Shown piece by piece: positions 1-11,234 of a stretch of DNA of 64,000 bases. The position numbers and the translations under genes were made by a program. Below the pieces are notes generated by a model. The model did not search any database. It saw only the letters and a list, made by a program, of their open reading frames with translations, and was not told the origin of the DNA. The stretch comes from Mytilisepta virgata (Eukaryota > Mollusca > Bivalvia > Mytilida > Mytilidae). The first letter of the stretch is position 1. Every line of letters begins with the position of its first letter. The stretch is from NCBI GenBank assembly GCA_028015205.1, contig CM051514.1:21158150-21222149 (forward strand). Reading direction: 5' to 3'.

Positions 1-46
1 TCACACTGATGACGATTTTTAAGTAGTTTTTGTTATTATTCTTCAG

Positions 47-167
47 TTTTGATGTCGAAGGAGATGAGTTGAATGTATTAAGAACTGTTCCATTTGATAA
101 ATTGAATATCAAAATGTTAGCAGTTGAATATGCTATGTACAATGTATTATCATTTGTAATATGCTAA
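47..167 (+). CDS. FkbM-type methyltransferase, C-terminal exon (partial)
   Basis: A pyrimidine-rich stretch ends in AG at 45-46 and opens a reading frame containing DVEGDELNVLRTVPFDKLNI and then an AVEY segment. The pattern 'D-V-E-G-x-E-x-x-V-L ... F-D-K ... I-K-x-L-x-V-E-Y' is characteristic of FkbM (Methyltransf_21) SAM-dependent methyltransferases, where the first acidic motif ends a central strand of the Rossmann-like fold and the VEY strand lies near the C-terminus. The frame stops at TAA 165-167, but GT donors at 138, 144 and 156 could end the exon earlier. The rest of the gene lies to the left of the window. Family assignment is by motif only; substrate and location are unknown. Confidence 0.62.
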
Positions 168-170
168 TGC

Positions 171-446
171 TAAGGTATCTGGACCATAAATGACCACGTG
201 ATTATTCAAAAGTTCCTGGATGTTCCATACAACACAATTGAAATGACCTCCGTAATTGTCAGCAAACCTCGGAAATGCCAATATAACTAACTTATTTTTA
301 CAGACTCTGCATATAAGCAACAAAATGTGTTAACTTGAGTAAATTTATATACAAAATTCCTGCTTTAAATTTTTTGGTTCAGCCATTCACGGTCAAAAAG
401 ATATACAATTTTCGATCGTGATCTATTATGGTCCGGATACCTTAAG
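171..446. mobile_element. MITE with TTAAGGTATCYGGACCATA termini
   Basis: TAAGGTATCTGGACCATA at 171-188 is matched in inverse orientation by TATGGTCCGGATACCTTAA at about 427-445, giving an element of roughly 275 bp with near-perfect 18-base inverted ends and no coding capacity. A third copy of the same terminus lies alone near 23347 (TTAAGGTATCCGGACCATAG), so the end belongs to a dispersed family. The outermost TTAA at the better-preserved ends suggests a TTAA target, as for piggyBac-like elements. That superfamily link is inference. Confidence 0.6.
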
Positions 447-534
447 TCTAGTTTGAGACAGTTTTTATTAATTGTGTCTTGTTTTCTATCTTTAAAAAAC
501 ACATTAAAACAAAAAGATTTTTATAATATTTCAG

Positions 535-648
535 AGACACAACCTCCTTTATTGGATGCAAATCAAACAATTGCCAACAGATCACTTATTTTCCCTCAAC
601 GAATTTCCAAATTACAAAATCAGTCTAATGGACAATCTGCAGTTATAA
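535..648 (+). CDS. possible terminal exon following the FkbM exon
   Basis: A candidate acceptor ends in AG at 533-534. Reading in phase 0, which matches a donor at 144 or 156, gives 37 residues beginning RHNLLYWMQIKQLPTDHLFS and ending at TAA 646-648. The composition is protein-like but I do not recognise the segment as a known FkbM C-terminus. A different frame is also open here, so coding status is uncertain. Confidence 0.28.
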   Translation, partial: RHNLLYWMQIKQLPTDHLFSLNEFPNYKISLMDNLQL

Positions 649-649
649 A

Positions 650-3320
650 CAAGTCAAGATTATTTATAAGATAAGAATTTTTTTTTAAAAATTGCAAAAC
701 AGGCCTTTATCATTTGTTTTATTATAAGATGATTTAAATGTCTAATTGATTAATTCATATTTATTTCTTTAAAAAATCACAAAATTTAATTTTAGGCATT
801 TCACATGAACATTTTAGATTCGTATTGGTACATTTTATCACCATAAATATGCCCTAGAAGGAACTACTTGGTATACTAAAGTGTTTCTATTTGTAAATAT
901 TCATGTACAAATCATTCTCAGGCAGTGGCATGATTTTGCCATATGACAACATAGCTCAAGTGTGCTTATGTCAAGAATTTGACTTTATTGTGTGAGATGC
1001 CTAAAATTACATAATATTGGATGTTATTACCTGTATTTTAGTAAAGAAAAATGAAAAAGCAATCATATAAACAATTTTATGTAAAAGTTCTTAGTATTTG
1101 TACTCGTTTTCAAGACTTAGAGAAACAAAAAATTTGTTTCACTAAAATAAAATGTACAGTAATTGAAAAGGGTAAATACATATGTAAACATATATTTAAA
1201 ATTTTTGTACATGTAAATGTAGGAAAGATTTTAAAAATGTATATATGCATTAAGTGTAAGGTTTATTTGAAGTATTTTTCATCCCTGTTACTGCAAGACC
1301 TTTCTTTCTCTCTTGTGATTAATTAAGCCCTAAGGTGTGAGATAACCAAATCTTCCCAAATTAGGAGTGATTGATACCTTTTCTCAATTCTAGATGTACT
1401 TTTTTAAATGCTTTGGAAGAAACAATATATTGTCACTGTCTTGCTTGTGAGAAAATGTGGTCTAAAAGGCCAATTAATTATTCATTGTAATGAGTGAGAA
1501 TCTTTTGTTTGTTGAGAAGTGCATTTGATATTCAATATAGCTGACATCTGATAAAAAATTCTCGAAAACGTTTTGTTTAATGTATGAAAATTGTATAGGC
1601 TAGTGTAGACAAAAACTTGAGTTGGTGTAAAATACCAATGATTCATACAATTCGTTCATTAGTTACATGTAATCACATAATTTTAGCATAATATTTACAG
1701 ACCAATTCATCTGAAAGATTTTCGTCATTGAGATTATGAATATATAATTGCTTATTGTATAGTGCATTATTGCATCTCTTTTTAATTTTGTTGATATTTT
1801 ATTAAAAGCTGATTTTATTTAGTCTTCTCAATATTTTTTCTGGAGAATTTTCGTATCTTAAAACTCACATCATTTTTATATGATTCATAAACAATATACA
1901 TACATAGACAGCAGATAAAAAAAATATTATTTTCAAAAGTTTTAAATGCTATAGAAACGGGAAGAAAGAATACTCGTCAGAACTTTCAAAAAGGAGAGAC
2001 AACTCAACGAACATGTAACAGTATTGGATTTTTTTTTAATTTGCTTTCCTGTTTCATAGAAAGTAGAAATGGATTTTATTTTTGCAGAAAATTTACGTAT
2101 ATTAATCAATATGATTGTAGTGCAATGTCGTAAATGTATACTAATGGAGAGTACCAGTTTATTATCAGTTGATTATCTCCCTTTTATCAGAAATTTCTAT
2201 ATATTTACATTAGTTAAAACAAAACTGCTTTTCAGATTTGTTGTAATGCTGTTGATATAAAATTTATCCAAATATTTTGAAGAAAAATTCCATGACTATG
2301 TATTGAACTTTTTGTAAGGCATATAATATAAAGCTGAGCCATTTGATGTTAATTTAATCATGTGTTGAATAATTTTAAAGGATAATATTTTATGAGTAGA
2401 TGTACCCTTTATGATAAATATTGTTAATAAAATGTTGATCTTTTTTTCAAAATTATTAATCTAGAAATGGCATAATGGGATTGTGTTTCTGTTGTCCTTG
2501 GATTAAAAAAACTGATTACAATACTAAAAATCTCTTTAGATTGTTAAATTTTAGTATGTCAGAATATATCTATTGTGAGTTGATACAAAATGTATATACT
2601 GCAATCAACGATTTGAAATTTTAATATGTTTCTCTCATGACTTAAGATAAAATGCTGATGTCCTCTAGAATATTTTGATGGAAAATAACATACGAAAATT
2701 CAATCAACTTGTTGTTTGCAAAATAAATAAAACCAGTCTATAGAAATTTAATTATTATAATCCTAGCTGTATAGGTTAAGCTGCTTTAAGTTAAGCTGTT
2801 TTATATAGAAGCATTTGTAGTCCTATTCTATAATATGCATCTTTTGAAGATATAGATTCCTGTTTTATATTATAAACATTTCTAGTCTATTCTTTTATTT
2901 GCATCTTTTGAAGATATAGATTCCTGCAAATAAAGCTTGTCTTCTTATATTATTACCATTTTGCTCTGCTTGCCATTATTTAAAGAAAATGTATTTATGT
3001 ACAATAAATAAATCTAATGCCATTAACCACCAAAAACATCTTTTCTGTTAGAAATACTCTCTTGATAATTATTTCTGTGTTAGTATATAATATGGAAGTA
3101 TGTCATCATGAATTCAAACATAAATTCTATTTTATTATATATATATATATATATTTGTTCTAGTCTAGCTTAACTGGCCATTGTCAATTCAGAAAATGCC
3201 TTATTTGACATTATTTTTACAGGTGACAGTAATTAGTAGATAACTGTATTGTATTTTAATATTTGACAGTACCAGTTGTGGATTTGATGTTCGCAAATTA
3301 CTGGTGACGTGTTAGTGGAG
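650..3320. other. AT-rich non-coding stretch
   Basis: No credible coding exon was seen on either strand. Contents include an imperfect direct duplication (the block GCATCTTTTGAAGATATAG at 2837 and again at 2901, period 64), a TA microsatellite near 3135-3155 and several AATAAA hexamers (for example near 2424, 2722 and 3001) that could serve the FkbM gene if its 3' UTR is long. Confidence 0.5.
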
Positions 3321-3324
3321 TCAG

Positions 3325-3783
3325 TACTGTAAATTCGGAAATTTTCGCGTCCACTTATTATTGCGATTCTTCTACTCCAGGCAAAATTGCGAGGTTTAAT
3401 TATTGCAATCGCTGACCGCGTGAAAACTAAAAGGCTTTATTACTTCAATCGGACATCGGGTAAAAATTGAAGACGGAAGTTTTATTAATGAAATCGTTTT
3501 ATTTAATGGTTTTAAAAATATTAGAATTCAAAATGTCATTTATATATAATAGCTGTCCAAACAATAACTATACAACTAAGTATCTAACAATTGACCTGTT
3601 TCCGGATATCGGCAATCAATGACCAGAAACTTACCTGTGTAAATTCAAACAAAGGGTGACACATCTAGAATAAATCAGACATGAAAATATTCATTAAAAT
3701 GTGAGTTTTTAATATTGCGATCCCAAAACGATCGCAATTTTCGCAATAATAAAAACATCACAATAATTTCCATATTTACAGTA
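3325..3783. mobile_element. TA-flanked MITE with TACTGTAAATTYGGAAATT ends
   Basis: The left end TACTGTAAATTCGGAAATT at 3325 pairs with an inverted right end finishing TTTACAGTA at 3783, with homology continuing into TTATTATTGCGA-type subterminal sequence on both sides. The element is about 459 bp and non-coding. The terminal TA is compatible with a Tc1/mariner-type target, but superfamily assignment is inference. Confidence 0.6.
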
Positions 3784-4095
3784 AATGGATATTTGTAACC
3801 ATCAAATCAAATATTGATGCCAGCGACTATTACATATAATACTGTTATCTCAGTTCCAATGCTGTTTTAAAGACTTTAAATAAAAAGGGGGTTTTTTAAG
3901 TCTAGAAGTGAGGGTCTGCACTTGTCTTCATCTTCAATTGCACAATTGATGGCTTGAAATTTTCATCTAATTAAAAACGGAGTTACATCCAGAGATGCTT
4001 TTAAATGGAAGTTTGATTTAATTATTGTGAATTATGTGCAACATATATATAAATTTCACAAGAAAAGTGTTATCAGGTATTAAAATTTCATATGA

Positions 4096-4445
4096 AAGGC
4101 CATGTGAGCTTTTGCCATCACTTTGCGTCCATGGTCCGTCCGTCCATTCACAATTAGAAAAAAATCTTCTCCTTGGAAACCGCTCCACCAATTGGGACCA
4201 AACTTTGGTGGAATGGTTCTTGGGTGGCCCACAGCCAAGCGTAGTTAAACATAGGTCTGAAACTACAAATCAAGTTGGAACAACCTGTGGCAGAAATGGT
4301 CCTTAAATGCTCCTCTTTCAGAAATGTGTCCGATAAACAAGAAAGTCAAGCAAGATGTCCATCACAGCCAGAGTTTAACATAGGACCCCATGGGAAAATT
4401 AAAAAATTTTCCCGTCTAAAACCACTAAGCCAGTCTTAGATTGTT
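4096..4445 (-). repeat. fragment of bivalve composite repeat (reverse orientation)
   Basis: Read on the minus strand, this stretch shows the tandem-unit landmarks of the large composite repeats elsewhere in the window: GACGGACGGACCATGGACGC-type end sequence, a 'caattgg...gaaccattccacc' block and a 'cccatggggtcctatgttaaac' block. Both ends are eroded. It is the only copy recognised in this orientation. Confidence 0.6.
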
Positions 4446-4449
4446 TAAT

Positions 4450-5315
4450 GGAAACTAGAGGCAGCAGTGTTGGTCTAACATTTTGACATTAGTTAATTCG
4501 AATATTTTGAATTTTTTTTACTAGATTCAATTTCATGCAGTTATCATCATTTCTACAATTATTCTTTAGTATTGTAGAATGTAAGCAATAGTTAGTGTGC
4601 AATGATTAGAATTAGTGTGCAGAAATTAGCATGCAGTATTTATCAATATTGCATTTCAAAATCATGATTTGAAAAATATCATGCTTTGTGCATTTTTGAT
4701 ATCTGTTATATAATAGGAAGAGTAAAAAAATTAACGGAAATTATACCTTGCTAAAAAAATTATTTCATTAACTCAGAAAATTACCGGTATTTGTAATTTT
4801 GAAAAAAACTTGCAGTAAAATAAAGGCATTTTTAGAAACAAAATATATCAATTATTCTGTAGTAGATATAGAAGGATAATTTGGAATATCAGAGGGCAAA
4901 CTGTGTTAGGAGTTGAGAATAAGAAATATTTTATTTATTATAAAATATATTTTAATTTTTGTTAAAAATTAAAAAAAAATTAATAAAAAATGTAGAAGTA
5001 TTGTTCAATTAATTTTTTGGCCCTCATCTATGATGTGGATGCAGTATAATGAACAATCATACAGTTTGGGCATGTTTCCTTCTGTCCGCTCGCCTGTCCA
5101 CAATTATGTTTGAGATATATTGATTCACTGATGATACTTTATTTTTCACCACTACTACATGTAGAAGGAGTGTTATGAATTGTGTTGAAAGCTTTACGTT
5201 TGAAGTTATAAGTCACTGTCTTAGTTTCACTCTGTAGATAGTAGGTCTGTATCCACAAAGTGTGGCTTCTCTCTATCTGCAATACTGCCTGGAGTCTTTT
5301 ACTGATGATACTTAG
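4450..5315. other. non-coding, no recognised feature
   Basis: AT-rich sequence without a credible exon, RNA gene or terminal inverted repeat on either strand. Confidence 0.5.
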
Positions 5316-5319
5316 TACA

Positions 5320-5725
5320 GCGAATGGAAATAGGGGATGTTTCAAAGAGACAACAACCCGACCAAACAGCACAAAATAGCTCAAGGCTACCAATAGGTCT
5401 TCAATGCAGCGATAAAATCCCGCACCCGGAGGTGAGCTTCAGCTGACCCCTAAACAATAATGCATACTAGTTCAGCGAAATGGACGGCACATTAAACTCC
5501 GAAACAAACAAATGAACCAAAATTAAAAAAACACAAGACTAACAAAGGCTAGAGGTTCCTGACTTGGGACAAGCGCAAAAATGTGGCGGGGTTAAACATG
5601 TTTTGTGAAATCTCAATCCTCCCCCTATACATCTAGCCAATGTGGAATAAACAAACACACAGTAAAACTCAGTTCAAAAGATGTCCGAGTCCGGCGCGTC
5701 TAAATAAGAGTCTGGGAAAGTCTGG
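5320..5725. repeat. dispersed repeat, longer copy
   Basis: The stretch begins with a GAATGGAAATAGGGGATGT-type block, continues through ACTAGTTCAGCGAAATGGAC and ends around the CCTCCCCCTATACATCTAGC block. About 210 bp of it recurs in the same orientation at 23414-23628. Open frames here are short. The repeat probably belongs to a retroelement 3' region common in mussels, but that link rests on general familiarity rather than a search. Confidence 0.6.
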
Positions 5726-6213
5726 TGACAAAATACAAGAATATATACATGTTTGATAATATTTTCTTGTTATTTATTTTATTATAACTATTTCATCAAT
5801 TTAATAAAAATGTGTTCATAATATATGGTTTGTTGTATGAAGGTCGACAAACATCTTCGTTTACTGTCACGGGGGGGAAGAGTCTGGTAAAAAAAATATC
5901 AGATTACATACAAGTATGTCAATATTTTCTTGCATTTTTTGTTTTATGCCATTATTATTTTACCATTTTAGTAAAAATATATTTGTATTTTGGAAGATTG
6001 ACGAAAATTGGAAGGGATTAGGAATTATAATACCGGAATGACTGAGTACTAGTAGGGTTGGATATGTAGAGTTGTGTTAACACCTTGAATCATCATATTT
6101 ATTAAACTTGCAAAATGTATGATACTTCTTGGACAAAATACTCAAATATGCAATCTTAATGACATAACATAAAAATATTATTGACACATTTTCGACTGAT
6201 GGTGCAAAATTTT

Positions 6214-7171
6214 GTCTATCCTGTTACCACATTTGTGAGAATTTTTTTACTATCAACAGAAAAAATGTGAAAAACATATTGTTTGTTTCTCAAAGATACG
6301 TTAGTGGTGCTTCAGAAAACAATAACAGAATGTTTAATTTCTTTGCATTAACGGGATAAAAATATCACTTAATATTGCGTCCTGAAAAAAAATATCTAAA
6401 AATACATTTTCAAATGCTGCAAAAATTGCTACACTCAACGCAAACCCAACTGAAGCACTTCCTTATATTCGACTTATATTGGACTTTTGAATTAATCCAA
6501 CACTTAGTTCTTTGATTACATATAATTTTAGTAAACCGCTATTTTCTATGGTAACAGGAACGGACATCGAAGGTTTACATATACATATTTGTCTATCCTG
6601 TTACCAAGTTGGGGTAACAGGACAGACAGTAACAGGATAGACAAAATTATATGTTTATGGATTCTATTGCAAAACAACAACTCCCCTTGCATAATTGTTT
6701 GTTTTTTCTTAAAGATATGTGGAATATCACATGTTTCATTTCATTTTCAAGTATTTCATCAGGTCTAAAGATACATAGTTGTTTATTCTTATACTTAATC
6801 TGTCTATCCTGCTACTTTGTTCAAGGTAACATGATATGTTTATTGAGTATATTTCGAAATAGCTCCCCTTACATAGGTGTATGTTTTTTCAGTTAGCGTT
6901 CTTTGTTTCCAAACAGTTAGTAACCCTTTTGAGAACGTATGGGTGTAGTAATGTATAAATATGTTGGTAACATGATAGACATTTTAAAAGGGCTCGGTAT
7001 CAGTTTGACTTACCTTTCTGGTTATAACTTCGCTTCCGTTTCTTCTAAGATTATATTGTTTTGGTTGTAATTTGGAAAACTTGTGTACTTTTGATTTCAT
7101 CATAGAAGATATTCGTATTTGCAGGCAAAAATTATTGCTCTGCAAATTGTGGACCGGTAACAGGACAGACA
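6214..7171. repeat. cluster of GTCTATCCTGTTACC motifs in both orientations
   Basis: A 15-base motif occurs as GTCTATCCTGTTACC at 6214 and 6591, degenerate at 6802, and inverted as GGTAACAGGACAGAC or close variants at 6550, 6613, 6627, 6824, 6964 and 7155. The spacing is irregular and the DNA between is AT-rich and non-coding. It resembles the subterminal motif arrays of non-autonomous DNA transposons, but I could not define outer ends. Confidence 0.55.
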
Positions 7172-8137
7172 TGCATTTCATGGACGCCAGCATAATTCAC
7201 TTTTTTATGAGCATATATAAACTTTATTTGCATAAAATACACCCATATGGGTCAACGCAAAACAATACAATAACACTTCAATGTATACATCACAATAGAC
7301 ATTAACACAACATGAATACAACAAACAACTTACATTAAAAAAATAAAAAATCTTTATAATTATAATATGAACTCTGACCAATGTGGACCCTATTTTCGTA
7401 GTGCCAATGACTGCTTTATAAAGTCGCAAACATAAGGTAAAAGTTCTAATTTAGGGTTTAAAATTTGACTAATATGTTCCAATTTGTTATTAAAATCTAT
7501 ATTCAAATTAAGTTGAAGATGTTGGAACATAGTTATATAAATATCTTCAAGACTTTACTTTCTTGTTGAAATTCAATTATATGCAAGGAGAAAATCGTTC
7601 TCATTGTAGATGTGCCGATTTGAAAAAAATTGCGAACGTTTAGTTAAGTACAAAAAAATAATGCCATCGTGTTTGAATATTTTTTTAATATAGGTGGACA
7701 GGAAAATGGACTTTTTTTTGAAAATGACCCATTTAAGGATTTTGCGATCGAATGTCGATAAACCGTATATTTCTTTTGTGGCCATATTGATCATATTACG
7801 TCACACAGTCACGTGACACTTTATCTAATTAAAATTTCTCTGTCGTCGATCGCGGCAAATTTCAAAGTCTATAATTAGCTTAATTAGACACCAATCGCAG
7901 GTAAAGTAACACCAATAGTTGTTTTTTTAATAGTTAATCAAAGGGAGTAATTTAATTATCGATAACGAAGCTAATTGACACGACTCCTTTAAACAGAAAT
8001 GCTTTATAATTACTTGAATACATAAATGTAAAATACAGGTGAAAACCACTATCATTTATATCCTGTATTGTTTGATTGACATCATAGACATGTTGAATAA
8101 TAACCATAGGAGATTTTAATAGACATCTGTTAATTAA
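7172..8137 (+). promoter_or_regulatory. upstream region of the dipeptidase gene
   Basis: Non-coding sequence before the first dipeptidase exon. A TTTATAATTA block near 8004 could act as a TATA-like element, but no transcription start can be placed from sequence alone. No repeat ends were recognised in the last 400 bases before the ATG. Confidence 0.2.
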
Positions 8138-8412
8138 ATGACGACCTACAAAGTAAATTTAGACGGGGTAAAAATGAGTTTCATTTCTGAAAACAGAATT
8201 AAAATTGCGTTTGGTGTCTTAGCGATAGTAATTTTAGCATTAGTTATCGCAGTTGTGGTTTTAGCGATTGAAGATTCGAGTGTGACAAAAACAGCGAGTC
8301 GAGATTTATCTTCTGGACTACAAACACCGGATTGTTTTGAACATTCTGGATCCTCAACACCCGATTTGGATATTGCAAAATGTGTACTTGACAGTTACCC
8401 TTTAATTGACGG
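8138..8412 (+). CDS. DPEP1: dipeptidase exon 1: membrane anchor and start of catalytic domain
   Basis: Encodes residues 1-91 plus two bases of Gly92: cytosolic tail, transmembrane helix 22-44, a Ser/Thr-rich stalk, and the strand PLIDG that leads into the first zinc-binding motif. Donor GTAAGA at 8413; phase 2. Confidence 0.92.
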
Positions 8413-11169
8413 GTAAGAATTTTTCTCTTTTTTCTGCCTTGCTTATATTTGTATGGTAATCTGGCTTAATTGTATTCTTTCTTAATTTTTTTAAATGCAT
8501 GTATTTATAGATTTCTTCGAAAGTCGGATTTTGTAACGTTTGTCTAATGCAATACCTCTCGTCTGTCAAATGTAAAATAAATCACACCACGAAATGAAAT
8601 AAAATTAAATACAGAAAGAAAGAAAAAAGAGAAATAATTAATGATGTATGATCATTTGGAATATATCATTCATGTTCTAGTAATTTTAATGATAGACCTT
8701 AGTATAAAGTAAACATTTGTCTTAGCACGTTAAAGACATCCCTGTAGACATGGTAGATATAACATTTGTCCTAATATGTATTATGCCATCAAACCTTCAT
8801 GGGTTAAAAAAACATTAATAGAGGTAATAATATGACATAGAAAACCAAACTGCATCTTTGAGATTTCAAGTCTTTATAAAAAATATAAAAGAATAAAAAG
8901 AGAATCCAGAATATGTCATACTGTAATCTAAATGGAATTAAAAATGAAACACTCTTCCTTTTTAAATGTCCTAAATATAACCAAATGAGAAAGGAATTAG
9001 AAAACAGAATATAATACACCTACTTACCAAAGGGTATAAACCTAGATCAAAAGACAAAACATTTACAACCCGGACAAGGAAATACTATGATTTGACCTTG
9101 AGGTCAATGATCAAGGTCAAATGAAGGTCATAATGGTACGCGAAACACCCCCTCACAGTAATACACCTAGATACTAAAGGGTATAAGCCTAGGTCAAAAG
9201 ACAAACAATTTACAACCCGACAAGGAAATACTACAATTTGACCTTGAGGTCAATGGTCAAGGTCAAACGAAGTTTATAATGGTGTGCGACACATTCCTCA
9301 TAGTAAAACAGCTGCATACCAAAGGGTATAAGCCTAGGTCAAAATACAAAAAAGTTATGACCCGGACAAGCTTCGATGAGAGGAATAATAATAATAAGAA
9401 GAAGATATACTACAAAAACAATATGTACCCTTTCTACGAAGAGGCGACATAATTAAAACCACATGTAATTAATTCAGCTGGACAATATCATTATGTTCGT
9501 GGTAAAATTTTGCTATTTTATATGTGTCACTTCTGTCAAAAGTATGAAAGCATACATTTTGTTGTCTTGGTTAAGTGAAAAAATGAAAATGAGTCTTCGG
9601 AAAAGACTCCCGTAAAAGTTTAAGTAAATATATACATGGAGGGGGATTCAAATGACGTCCTGTGCACTTCCTATGTGAATATTGGACGAGAACAACTGAA
9701 TGATATAAAACTGAACATGTGAAATATTCACCAATGACGCATGCCTCATTTCAAGACAAATTAGTACAAAGCCAATTAAGCTAGAAACTGAAACTGGAAA
9801 TTTACTTTCAAACTATTAAATACTTGAAATTAAATAGTTTAAAAGCGTTACAAGCATTGCCCTTAGTTTATTTTTGGCTTAAATTGTTTTGCTTCTTTGA
9901 ATTATAATTGTTAAGCAATTAACTTATATGGGTTGACTTCCCGTTCATTCCTGACTATGAGCACAGCTGATGATATTGAGTAAATCTATGCATCTCTTCG
10001 GCCTTCTAACATCCCTTTTAACCCAGATATCCAAATAAGAAATGGAGTAGGTCATTTTCCAATGGCTTTTGTTTACTTAATATTCAAATTTATTTAAAAA
10101 CATGAATCTCAGTTATCTAACATTATAATTTGTAGAAAGTATGTATGCGCATAAATGGATTTTATTTATTGTGGTCAATTGTATCCTGGTTTGTTTCTCA
10201 TAAACAACAAAACATATAATTAATCTAATTTAACACGTAAATGACGTGATATAGGAATGTAGGAAGGGCATCAATCTTTCATTATTTTTTATTCATTTTA
10301 TTTATACAGAACTAATGTATTCATAGCCGAAAGCGATGTTTTCTACAATTACAATAACTTCGACATATTTGAAAGTACTTATAACATGTATAATGCGCGT
10401 TAGTTATACATTGTGTACGTGCAATTACTGTTTAAATACATTTGTACGTATTTTGTACTTATTCAATATTTATAGATTAATGCATGGCCTTTTTCATGTT
10501 GCCCTTGTTATCAGCCCGAGACATTGAGGGACAATATCAGTCGACGACTGACAACAAGGGAAATATGAAAAGGGCCATGTATTAATCTATTTATCACATA
10601 TTTTCTCTGGTGTTGTGAATGAATATAGGGTGCATATTCACAGTACTACAGCTTGTAAACAGTATAATTTCTTTCTATAGATTCAAACAAATGAATGAAA
10701 CTTTGGTTTCTGTGCTTTTCTAAAAATTTGAATGCAATTTTGGTTCTTTGCGTTTTCTGAGAATATATACAAATAAATTTTATAAGCTCCTATTCATGCT
10801 ATTTGAGCTTTGTATTTTGTACTTTTTACACCTCACTGAAGCACGTATTATTTATATCTCACGAGTGTAACCAGAAATGCAAGTGGTGTTGAACAAAACA
10901 ATTATCTGAGCTTATCTTAAATATTTCAGACACAACGATCTAGCATGGCAGTTTGATAAATATGAAAACAACACCATTTACAATGTGGATTTAAAAGACA
11001 ATCTGAAAGAAGTTTGGGCCGGGAAAGTTACACATACAGATATTCCTAGAATAAGAAAGGGGAAACTTTCAGCACAGGTTAGGTATCAAACTAAAACCTT
11101 GATTGGATAATTTACCAAAACGTATTCATTTGACGGATTAATCTAAATATAGCAGCACAAACTGAATAT

Positions 11170-11234
<65 letters not shown>

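Larger units (their letters stand above)
8413..10929 (+). other. dipeptidase intron 1
   Basis: Non-coding. It contains the tandem repeat at 9018-9385 and the palindrome at 10469-10592. A poly-A-rich stretch around 8600-8640 and an AATAAT/AAGAAG tail near 9385-9405 are the only other simple-sequence features. Confidence 0.8.

Noticed and set aside
453..674. 73-residue open frame after the FkbM exon
   Set aside because: Starts inside non-coding sequence and has no recognisable domain. If an exon exists here, the splice-compatible frame is a different one (535-648).
1051..1326. 91-residue + strand open frame
   Set aside because: Low-complexity Lys/Ile-rich translation of AT-rich DNA, no family resemblance and no splice context.
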